NCBI GenBank assembly: GCA_017621455.1
Contig: JAGATC010000017.1
Coordinates: 1 to 64,000 of the forward strand
DNA: 64,000 nt
Origin: Alistipes sp.
GTDB lineage: Bacteria > Bacteroidota > Bacteroidia > Bacteroidales > Rikenellaceae
Reading direction: 5' to 3'
The position numbers and the translations under genes are program-made. Each line of letters starts with the position of its first letter. Position 1 is the stretch's first letter. Shown one piece after another: positions 53,780-61,537 of the stretch. The notes beneath the pieces were generated by a model. The model had not been told where the DNA came from, searched no databases, and saw nothing but the letters and a program-made list of their open reading frames with translations.

Positions 53780-55582
53780 TTACTCGATATTTTTTGCCAC
53801 TATCTCGGCGATATCCCTTGCTGGGCGCGTTGCTGCGCGGGCAATAGCCTTATTACATAGCGGGCATGCTGTCACTATCGTATCGCACCCCGTAGCCTCC
53901 AGTTCGGCAGTCATACGTTGGGCTATACGCAGCTGCTGGCCATCGTTTATCACCGTATTGGCGAGTGACGAGCCGCAGCATAGTGCATCGCGACGTGTGT
54001 GCTTAGGCTCGGCGAGCTTACCCACTGCACCAATCACACGGCGTGGAGCGTCGTAGATGCCACAGCCGCGACCAAGCTCACAGGGGTCGTGATAGGTATA
54101 TGCCGTATTGTCGCTCTTCGGAGTAATGCGTCCCTCGGCTATAAGGCGGTCGATATACTCTGTATGGTGCAGCACCTCAACACCTTCGAGGTGGTACTCC
54201 TCTTTGAATACCTTGAGGCAAATGGGGCACGACGTCACCAACGTGGTTATCTCATGTTTACGGAAGAGTGCGCGGTTAGACTCCATCATCTTACGTGCCG
54301 CGTCTGTCTCGCCCGAGAGCATCAGCGGCCTGCCACAGCATACGCCACCATCCCTATCGGCATACCACACCTCCTCGCCTGCAGCCTCGAATATGCGCTC
54401 CATGGAGCGCTGCACGGCAGGCGTTAGCGATGTCATACATCCTGCGAAGTAGCCCACCTTACCCATACCCGAGGAGCGGTCGATGCCCTGCAGGTAGCGA
54501 TAGCGACCCTCGTGGGGGATATTACGGCGCTTAGCACGCGAATTTAGGCGCAAGGTGTTAAGGTTGATACCCACGGGACACTTAGCCTCACAGCGGCCAC
54601 ACATCAGGCAGTTGTTGGCAATCTTAAGCGAGAGCATATTATAGCGTCTATCGCGCAGGAAGTACACCGACTGTGTGTCGTTTAAGCCAAGGTCAGCCTG
54701 CAGCTGACATGGGTCGATACATATACCGCATCGCGAGCATGCCTCAACCTCAAAGTTATCGTACGACCTACGCTCCTTGTTGGGGCGAAGGCTCCAGCGG
54801 CGCAGGAAGATGAGCGGTATCTCGGTAAGTATGTGCATATAGCGCGAGAAGGGCATCGCCACGAAGAATACACCTAAGGCGCATGAGTAGAACCACCACG
54901 CAGGCTCATAGACCATAGCGAGCACATCTGCGGGGACAACCTCCGCCAGCCAGCCACCTATCGACCCCGTGAGGAATCCTCCGCCACCATATACCGCCAC
55001 GGTGAGGCTCTCAGCCACAAGACGCGCGGGGAACACAAACCACAAGGCAGATAAGGCTATACGGTCGAAGAGCACATGCTTCGTGGTGCGACGCATGCCC
55101 AACGCCTTAGACCTCAGTCGCTTAAACCATGCCAGCATCACACCCGACAAGACTATGAGTAGCAGTGCGTCCATCAGCTGTTCGAACACAGCATAGTGCT
55201 CCTGAAGCGCGAGGTGCGGCGCGAAGTATTTGAAGAAAACGTGGCCCTGTAGTGGCACAAAGTCAGCACCGAGGTATACGGTGGTCTCTATCCAGCCTAC
55301 GGCAATAAGCAGGAACCAACCAAAGGCCAACGAGGCGTGCATATAACCGAGCACTGGATTGTGCTTAAAGATGCGGACATGTAGCAACGACTCGCGTATC
55401 ACCTCCCACACGGCAATGAGCGTCTGGCGCGTGAAGATGCCACGACGAATGAGCAATTTATCCACCCTCGGCAGGCGCATAAGCCACAATACCCACTTCA
55501 CGCCAACGGCAATGAATAGGAATAGTGTACCCACAACAAATGGGATGGTGAACGGCGCGAAATATAGCAATATATCATCCAT
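53780..55582 (-). CDS. HdrD/DsrK-like Fe-S protein fused to a membrane anchor
   Basis: A 600-residue protein. The N-terminal 250 residues hold about five to six membrane helices (NarI/HdrE-like). Two [4Fe-4S] motifs follow, CSRCGICIDPC (around 285) and CLMCGRCEAKCPVG (around 326), then two CCG domains (GVCCGRPLM...SCPICL and ALCCGSSLA...ACPLCN). This layout is that of heterodisulfide-reductase-type subunits that pass electrons between a quinone pool and a disulfide or thiol couple. It is the last of five tightly spaced genes. The true substrate pair is unknown, since coenzymes M and B are not expected here. Confidence 0.82.
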   Translation of the reverse strand: MDDILLYFAPFTIPFVVGTLFLFIAVGVKWVLWLMRLPRVDKLLIRRGIFTRQTLIAVWEVIRESLLHVRIFKHNPVLGYMHASLAFGWFLLIAVGWIETTVYLGADFVPLQGHVFFKYFAPHLALQEHYAVFEQLMDALLLIVLSGVMLAWFKRLRSKALGMRRTTKHVLFDRIALSALWFVFPARLVAESLTVAVYGGGGFLTGSIGGWLAEVVPADVLAMVYEPAWWFYSCALGVFFVAMPFSRYMHILTEIPLIFLRRWSLRPNKERRSYDNFEVEACSRCGICIDPCQLQADLGLNDTQSVYFLRDRRYNMLSLKIANNCLMCGRCEAKCPVGINLNTLRLNSRAKRRNIPHEGRYRYLQGIDRSSGMGKVGYFAGCMTSLTPAVQRSMERIFEAAGEEVWYADRDGGVCCGRPLMLSGETDAARKMMESNRALFRKHEITTLVTSCPICLKVFKEEYHLEGVEVLHHTEYIDRLIAEGRITPKSDNTAYTYHDPCELGRGCGIYDAPRRVIGAVGKLAEPKHTRRDALCCGSSLANTVINDGQQLRIAQRMTAELEATGCDTIVTACPLCNKAIARAATRPARDIAEIVAKNIE

Positions 55583-55594
55583 ATAATCAGTCGT

Positions 55595-55930
55595 TTAGAA
55601 GTCGCCTAACTTGCGTTTGATGAGCATCACCAAGCCGCGCGTGTTGATACCACGAGGGCACACCAATCGGCACTTACCACAGAGCATACACTTGCTCAGC
55701 TCCTCGTACGCACCCTTATACTCGCCACGACGCACCGAGGTGTGTAGCTTGCGGAAGTTGAAGTCCGTGAGGTTGCCCGCTGTGCACGATGCCGTGCACG
55801 AGCCACAGCCTATGCATGCCTGAAGCTCGGGCATCTCAGCGATGATGGCGTTGCTCTTGCGCAGGTCGTTGTTGTCCATATTGATGACACGCGGACGACT
55901 GATGCCATATCCGAAGTTAATGTTACGCAT
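55595..55930 (-). CDS. HdrC-like dicluster ferredoxin subunit
   Basis: A 111-residue protein with two [4Fe-4S] motifs: CIGCGSCTASCTAG (around 38) and CMLCGKCRLVCPRGI (around 81). It is shorter than the other HdrC-like protein of the operon (58055-58750). It probably passes electrons between the flavoprotein and the CCG subunits. It lies 12 bases before the membrane subunit gene and 6 after the HdrA-like gene. Confidence 0.8.
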   Translation of the reverse strand: MRNINFGYGISRPRVINMDNNDLRKSNAIIAEMPELQACIGCGSCTASCTAGNLTDFNFRKLHTSVRRGEYKGAYEELSKCMLCGKCRLVCPRGINTRGLVMLIKRKLGDF

Positions 55931-55936
55931 ATCGGA

Positions 55937-56959
55937 CTATTTAGCGTTATACTTATTTTTAAGGTATTGGTCTACGGCTGAGGCTGTTAGCGACGCCTCA
56001 GCAAGCGTGTCAGCAAGGCTCTTGGGTGCCGTGACGGTGCCCGCGAAGAAGATACCCTCCTGCTGGCTACGCACTACGCCAAGGAACGAGTCATTGGCCT
56101 TGAAGTAGCCGTTGGGTGCCAGGGGCAGACCCGCCGATGCGGCGAGCGTGGGGTTGTCGTAGTTGGCACTCATACCCACGAGCAACACCAACATATCTAC
56201 CGTCATACGCAAAGGGCGACCAGTGAGCGTATCCTCAGCCTTAATCTGTATGCGCTTGTTGATGGTCTCGGCGGCCTCCGAGATACGGCCACGCACGAAG
56301 TGTACGTTGTACTTCTCCTGCGCCTCGCGGTAAAGCTCCTCGTAGCCAGGGCCGAACATACGTATATCCATATAGAAGTTGAAGACATCGGCCGTGGGGA
56401 ACATCTGCTTAAGCTCTATCGCCTGCTTCACACCCGTGATGCAGCAGACCTTCGAGCAGTGCTTCTGTCCCACCTTCTCGTCACGCGAGCCCACGCAGTG
56501 CAGAATAGCGATACGCTTAGGCTCCGAGCCATCGGTGAGGGTTACCCTACCACCATTCATCATACGCTCGAGGTCTACCGAGGTGATGACATTGTCGTAG
56601 AGGCCATAGCCATACTCCTGCTTGCGGTGGGCATCGAAGAGCGTAAAGCCCGTGGCTACGACCACAGCATCGGCGGGTATGCGCTCCTCTGAGCGTAGTG
56701 TTACGCCATCCGAGGCTATGCCTATCACCTCCTGACCATAGAAGCAGCGAATGTGCTCATCCTTAACGCGCTGAGCTATGGGCTGCATAATGTCGCCCGC
56801 GGGTGTAAACGAGGGAAAGAGCTTATGCCAGCCACGCGCCTTACCGCCAAGCTCAATGTCGCGCTCGACAATAATGGGCTCTATGCCTCGTGACTTAAGC
56901 TCAAGGGCTGTCTGCATTCCAGCGGCACCGCCGCCAACGATAACTACTCTATATGCCAT
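55937..56959 (-). CDS. HdrA-like flavoprotein (short form)
   Basis: A 340-residue FAD protein. The dinucleotide fold VVIVGGGAAGMQTALELKSRG (in pieces; around 4-24) and the late FFAGTVTAPKSLADTLAEAS bind FAD. HCVGSRDEKVGQKHCSKVCC (around 156) is the characteristic HdrA cysteine block. It is about half the length of methanogen HdrA and lacks the extra ferredoxin domains. It is likely the entry or branching point for electrons in this complex. Confidence 0.82.
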   Translation of the reverse strand: MAYRVVIVGGGAAGMQTALELKSRGIEPIIVERDIELGGKARGWHKLFPSFTPAGDIMQPIAQRVKDEHIRCFYGQEVIGIASDGVTLRSEERIPADAVVVATGFTLFDAHRKQEYGYGLYDNVITSVDLERMMNGGRVTLTDGSEPKRIAILHCVGSRDEKVGQKHCSKVCCITGVKQAIELKQMFPTADVFNFYMDIRMFGPGYEELYREAQEKYNVHFVRGRISEAAETINKRIQIKAEDTLTGRPLRMTVDMLVLLVGMSANYDNPTLAASAGLPLAPNGYFKANDSFLGVVRSQQEGIFFAGTVTAPKSLADTLAEASLTASAVDQYLKNKYNAK

Positions 56960-56962
56960 ATC

Positions 56963-58051
56963 TTATCTACGTATTTCATAAAGACGACGCTGCTCGGCGC
57001 AGTTCACCGCAGCATCGGCAGGTTTACCTATATATTTACCACCCACACCTAAGTACTTAGCCTCGGGGTTATACTCCACGCCGAGCTTGTCCAGCAGCGG
57101 CTCGACGTCGACCTGATGGAACTGCATGCCGAGCTCCCAGGGGTCATAGCCGAGCACCAAGCCCGCCATCTCCTCGTACGTGAGCACGGGGATACCCTTA
57201 CCGTTGGCACCATAAGTTGTGCCATCCATCTCGGCAATGGCATACTGCCACTTGTCGAGGAACATGGTACAGCCGGGGCAGTTGGCTACGATAAAGTCGG
57301 GCTTGTAGGGCGCCATGCTCTCGAGCTTCTTATGCGAATTGGCTATGGATGAGCCGCGATTAGCCTGAACGAGGTAGTTGCGGAAGCCGAAGCCACAGCA
57401 GTGACGACGCTCGGGGTAGTCTACCACATCGCCACCCCACGCCTCAATCATACCCGCCAGCACGTAGGGGAACTCCGAGCCACCGATACCCGACTTGGGG
57501 AATATCTTCGCATAGTGGCAACCGATGTGTTCCACTACCTTAAGTGGCTCTCCCGTGTGTACATTCACCAAACGGCGCTTCGCCTTGCGGGCAATAGCCT
57601 CGCGGTGATAGAACATGATATCCGAGGTGTGAGCGATGGAGCGGGGCTTAACAAGTTCGCGTCCCGTTGCCTCCTTCAAGTAACGGCGTGTGCGCTCCTC
57701 GGTCTCGGGGAACTCCTCCCATGTCGACAGCACCTCGTTGTAGATACCAAACGATGTTATGCACGACGATATAAAGTTCTCGTAACCAGCCTCCGCCATC
57801 AGCGCAAACTGACGCGCTACGACCGTCATGATGGTCTCCAGAGGTACCACATCGGAGTGGTAGCCGATGCCTGTACACGAGGTGTGTAGCGGATCATCGA
57901 ATATGTCGACGCCGAGGTCGTTAGAGAGAATATCGAGGAACGCCTTTTCGCTTCCGGGGAAGAAGTTCTGGCGTATGCAGCTACGTGCGTAGTAGTATTT
58001 GTCGGCAGCAATCTCCTTCTGATACTCCTGCCATGATGCTCTTCGTGCCAT
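56963..58051 (-). CDS. HdrB-like CCG-domain subunit
   Basis: A 362-residue protein. CCG-type cysteine blocks are TSCTGIGYH (around 59), VEHIGCHYAKIFP (around 182), RRHCCGFGFRNYLV (around 217) and ANCPGCTMFLDKW (around 257). In HdrB two such blocks hold noncubane [4Fe-4S] centres that reduce a disulfide. HSDVVPLETIMTVVARQF (around 66) is typical of the family. The gene lies 3 bases from each neighbour in the operon. Confidence 0.82.
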   Translation of the reverse strand: MARRASWQEYQKEIAADKYYYARSCIRQNFFPGSEKAFLDILSNDLGVDIFDDPLHTSCTGIGYHSDVVPLETIMTVVARQFALMAEAGYENFISSCITSFGIYNEVLSTWEEFPETEERTRRYLKEATGRELVKPRSIAHTSDIMFYHREAIARKAKRRLVNVHTGEPLKVVEHIGCHYAKIFPKSGIGGSEFPYVLAGMIEAWGGDVVDYPERRHCCGFGFRNYLVQANRGSSIANSHKKLESMAPYKPDFIVANCPGCTMFLDKWQYAIAEMDGTTYGANGKGIPVLTYEEMAGLVLGYDPWELGMQFHQVDVEPLLDKLGVEYNPEAKYLGVGGKYIGKPADAAVNCAEQRRLYEIRR

Positions 58052-58054
58052 ATA

Positions 58055-58750
58055 TTAGTAGTGGTTTTCAGAGTTCTTTGTGTAGGTCTCCATCATATAC
58101 TCCTCGGTGGCGCCATCATAGCCCATCTCGCGAGCCTTACGGTCGGAGTGACGCTCGATGGTGTCGTAAAACTCCTTGCCGCCCGAAACCTCGAAGATGC
58201 GGTGTATCTCGGCCATCGACTCGTCGTCAATCTTACGCAATGCGCCAGCACCCTCCTTTAGGTAGCAATCCGAGAAGAGAGCAAATACATCGTTGTCGTT
58301 TTTGTGTACCCACTCCCACACAGTACCCTGCTCGGGGTGCATCTCGGGGCGTATGTTGCGGGGTGTTAGGCAGTAGCCCGTAGCAAGTATATTGTCGCCA
58401 ATAAGTCGCTTTAGGGCGAGCTGCTGGCGACCCTTCTCGCTCTCAACGAAGAAGCCGAGCTTCTGCGAGAGTGTTCTAAGCGCCTGTATCACATAGCCTG
58501 GGGTGTTGCCACGCGGACAGCGCGGGCGACACGACATACACTCACCACAATACCAGATGGTCTCGCTCTTGAGCAGGCGCTCAATCTCATCGTCGTCGCG
58601 CGACTGCACGGCGATGACAATCTGTCGAGGGTCGTAATTGTAAAACTCTGCCGCGGGACATACTGCGGTGCAGACACCACAATTCATACAGGCCTTGAGG
58701 CCCTCCTCCAGGCGTACATCCTCGGCAAGCATATCGTAATATTTGCCCAT
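58055..58750 (-). CDS. HdrC-like dicluster subunit, first gene of the operon
   Basis: A 231-residue protein with two [4Fe-4S] motifs, CMNCGVCTAVCPAAEF (around 21) and CGECMSCRPRCPRGN (around 73), then a C-terminal helical part. In Hdr complexes HdrC links HdrB and HdrA. It starts the five-gene run 58750 to 53780 with gaps of 3-12 bases. A TAACTTTG box (58792-58785) lies about 35 bases upstream; the −33 box is not clear. Confidence 0.82.
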   Translation of the reverse strand: MGKYYDMLAEDVRLEEGLKACMNCGVCTAVCPAAEFYNYDPRQIVIAVQSRDDDEIERLLKSETIWYCGECMSCRPRCPRGNTPGYVIQALRTLSQKLGFFVESEKGRQQLALKRLIGDNILATGYCLTPRNIRPEMHPEQGTVWEWVHKNDNDVFALFSDCYLKEGAGALRKIDDESMAEIHRIFEVSGGKEFYDTIERHSDRKAREMGYDGATEEYMMETYTKNSENHY

Positions 58751-58784
58751 ATTCTACAATCCTATATAAATGGTTTTGACGCTG

Positions 58785-58792
58785 CAAAGTTA
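58785..58792 (-). promoter_or_regulatory. −7 box of the Hdr-like operon
   Basis: TAACTTTG on the minus strand. No TTTG at the right distance is found, so an activator may be needed. Confidence 0.5.
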
Positions 58793-58989
58793 GCTATTTT
58801 GTCACCAAAAACAGGTAGTATAAATACCTAAATTAGCCTCCGAGGCGCCATCTTGAATTTGTCTTTTTTCTCTATTTTTGGTCGTTTTTACGCCACCACT
58901 CATGACTACCATCCACGCAGAAAAAACCACATTAGCTACCATTGCATAGTGAATATTTATGCAGCCAATGGAAATAATATAATATATTA

Positions 58990-59021
58990 TTGCGATTTTA
59001 GGTTTTTTTTTCATATATTTG
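58990..59021 (+). promoter_or_regulatory. promoter of the lipoprotein operon
   Basis: TTG (58990-58992), 21 bases, TATATTTG (59014-59021), 39 bases before the ATG. Nothing else is visible in 58810-58985. Confidence 0.65.
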
Positions 59022-59060
59022 CATCTTGTATTGCCTGTTTAAAAAAAACAATATCACTCA

Positions 59061-59987
59061 ATGAATACATATCGAATATTTAGCCGTATTGCGGGAGGGA
59101 TTGTCGCAGCACTCCTTATCACAACCATGGCGGGCTGCGAAAAGGAGCCCACTTCAGACCCCAACAAGGGAGACATAATGTTTAGCTCGGAGCACCACAC
59201 GTTTGGTGTTGTCGACAGCGAGGAGTGGTTCGAGATACCCGTTACAGCCACTCACGCCACCGAGCAGAGTCGCACCCTCGGCATCGAGGTTATAGCTGCC
59301 AAGAGTAGTGCGATGGAGGGTTACGACTTCGAGCTTGCAAGCCACACACTGACGATTAAGGGTGGCAGCAAGAGCGGGGCTATTCGCCTGAAGGGCATTG
59401 CCGAGAACTTCGACCACAACACATCGAAGAGCATCACTCTGCGTCTTGTACTCAACCCTGAGAATATCGCTAACGAGGAGTCCATAGAGACAACCGTAAT
59501 CTTGCAGCACTGCTGTCCCTTCGACATCAACGACTTCGAGGGCTATGCCGTGCTCACATCAACATGGTGCATGCAGTATATGAACAGCGACTCACGCCTT
59601 GTACGCACCCACGTCGAGGCGGGTGATGGCATCATCGTAGTCGAGGATATGCTATACGACGGCTACGACATACGCGTCAAGCTAAACACTGAGGATATAC
59701 TCAACCCCACAGCGTTACTCTGCGACACGCAGGTATTGGGCTCAACGGGCGATGCTTTTGGCACCATCTATGGCGATGGCAAGATACTCATAGCCGAGGC
59801 TTCAACCTACAACTCTACAACTGCCGACCTATCGAGCTACATATCGTTCTACAGCACATGCGAGAAGTTTATGATGCTCTACACGGTGATGTATGTCGAG
59901 GGGGTAGGCGAGATTGGCATGTTTGGCAACATCCTCGAATGGGTATCGGACGACGAAGCAGAGCGCATAATGCGTGAGGGTCTATAA
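59061..59987 (+). CDS. beta-rich surface lipoprotein
   Basis: A 308-residue lipoprotein (lipobox TMAGC, Cys26). After the Cys a charged stretch EKEPTSDPNKGD precedes alternating beta strands, with FSSEHHTFGVVDSEEWFEIPVTAT and SKSITLRLVLNPEN, which look like a Calx-beta- or Ig-like domain. The start is not followed by any enzyme motif. It is the first gene of three overlapping or adjacent lipoprotein genes (13-base gap to the next). Probably exposed on the cell surface; function unknown. Confidence 0.65.
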   Translation: MNTYRIFSRIAGGIVAALLITTMAGCEKEPTSDPNKGDIMFSSEHHTFGVVDSEEWFEIPVTATHATEQSRTLGIEVIAAKSSAMEGYDFELASHTLTIKGGSKSGAIRLKGIAENFDHNTSKSITLRLVLNPENIANEESIETTVILQHCCPFDINDFEGYAVLTSTWCMQYMNSDSRLVRTHVEAGDGIIVVEDMLYDGYDIRVKLNTEDILNPTALLCDTQVLGSTGDAFGTIYGDGKILIAEASTYNSTTADLSSYISFYSTCEKFMMLYTVMYVEGVGEIGMFGNILEWVSDDEAERIMREGL

Positions 59988-60000
59988 AACGAGAGCGAAT

Positions 60001-61524
60001 ATGAGAGTAAACACTATAATACTACTTCTTGCCGCGGCAACCATCTTTGTCGCGTGCGACAGGGAGTCGAAGGTCGACGCCTCGACATTCCCAAAGATGC
60101 AGGAGTTGACGTGCGATGCAGGAAAGACCACATCCTTCGCCTTCACGGCAAAGAGCGCGTGGAGGCTGTCGTCGGACGCACTCTGGTGTAAGTTTATCAC
60201 CGCAAATGGTGAGCAGTACGACCACTCGGGACACGCAGGCACACACACCATAACGCTGCGCATCACCGACGAGCTGATTAAGGATGAGCCTACCACGGCA
60301 AACATCACCATGCACATAGGCGACACCGAGAGGGTTGTAGCCACCGTGCTACGCGGCGCCAAAGAGCTCAAACTCAACATTTACGACACCAACGGCAAGC
60401 GCCTCGACGCCATAAATATCGGCTACGAGGAGTGGAATACGTTCGAGGTCAAGGCCAACTTCCGCTTTGCTGCGTGCGACTTCCCCGAGTGGGTAGAGGT
60501 CGAGGGCGGCGCCATAGCTGGCGACAGCGACCATAGTGCCATTGCCCGTGTGCGTATCGTGCCCAACGGCGACCGTGAGCGCTACCCCATCACCGCAGAT
60601 GAGGGCTACGCTATGACCTTCACCGACGAGAGTGGCAACCACACCATCGAGCACCCCATCGTCTTCGACGGTATGGGCGACGATCAGATAACCATCACGG
60701 GTCCCACCAGCCAATATTATGGCTGGGAGGTGTCGCTCGAGGGCGATGAGTTCCGCCAGCAGACCGAGGAGGATACCTACATAACACCCGAGGAGGGACT
60801 CAAATACACCATCACTGCCCGCAACGACGAGTACGAGTTGCTCTACATCGAAGAGAGCATCGAGCGCGGCATACGCTCCTATAGTCTCAACGCCGACTGG
60901 ATGGAGTTCGACCCCGAGACGATGACGCTCAGCGTGGAGCCCACCGACGCCACACGCCACGGCATCGTAATGGCTCTCCCCATGGGCATATATAGTGAGG
61001 TTAACAACGACCTCGAGGCCAACATCTTTGAGGTTGACGACGCCTCGGGCGTGATGATGCCAGCCATAAAGAGCGAATATGTGCCCTACATGCTCATAGA
61101 GTTCACACAACGTGACTTTAGCGAGCGTGGTGCCTACGAGGGTATGTATATCTACCACTCGCTAACGACGCTTGAGATAGAGGCCACGGCGACCACCGAC
61201 ACTACCTACAGCGCCGATGAGGCCTTCGAGGCCCCCTTCATCAACTCTGTTGCAGGCAAGCGCCCCGGCATCATCGTAGCCCCCCGCATCGAGGGGTGGA
61301 ACACCGCAGCATACGAGGCGGGCAGCGCCTCTGCCGAGGTGTGGTACAAGGGCGCGAAGCTCAAAATCTCGGAGGGAGAGTACTACATTGGCGAAAACAA
61401 AGACGAGGTACTTGCCCTACACCTCTGGGGTCCCAATGCAGGCTTCGAAGAGAACGTATACATCCTATTTAAGGTTAACGGCGAGGCCAAAAAGCTGCTC
61501 GTTGTAACACCTCCCACCAAGTAA
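60001..61524 (+). CDS. multi-domain beta-rich surface lipoprotein
   Basis: I chose ATG 60001 (507 residues), since a lipoprotein signal (MRVNTIILLLAAATIFVAC) starts there, 13 bases after the previous stop; the frame from 59974 adds nine residues inside that gene. Several beta domains follow: LTCDAGKTTSFAFTAKSAWR (BACON-like opening), FEVKANFRFAACDFPEWVEVEG, and a C-terminal part with GWNTAAYEAGSASAEVWYKG. A DUF5003-like assignment is possible but not certain. It lies between the other two lipoproteins of the operon. Confidence 0.65.
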   Translation: MRVNTIILLLAAATIFVACDRESKVDASTFPKMQELTCDAGKTTSFAFTAKSAWRLSSDALWCKFITANGEQYDHSGHAGTHTITLRITDELIKDEPTTANITMHIGDTERVVATVLRGAKELKLNIYDTNGKRLDAINIGYEEWNTFEVKANFRFAACDFPEWVEVEGGAIAGDSDHSAIARVRIVPNGDRERYPITADEGYAMTFTDESGNHTIEHPIVFDGMGDDQITITGPTSQYYGWEVSLEGDEFRQQTEEDTYITPEEGLKYTITARNDEYELLYIEESIERGIRSYSLNADWMEFDPETMTLSVEPTDATRHGIVMALPMGIYSEVNNDLEANIFEVDDASGVMMPAIKSEYVPYMLIEFTQRDFSERGAYEGMYIYHSLTTLEIEATATTDTTYSADEAFEAPFINSVAGKRPGIIVAPRIEGWNTAAYEAGSASAEVWYKGAKLKISEGEYYIGENKDEVLALHLWGPNAGFEENVYILFKVNGEAKKLLVVTPPTK

Positions 61525-61537
61525 AACAGATTAACGC

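Noticed and set aside
53780..58750. Glycerol-3-phosphate or lactate (LutABC) oxidase operon
   Set aside because: CCG domains alone would allow this, but the HdrA-type cysteine block and two HdrC-like proteins fit only an Hdr-like complex.
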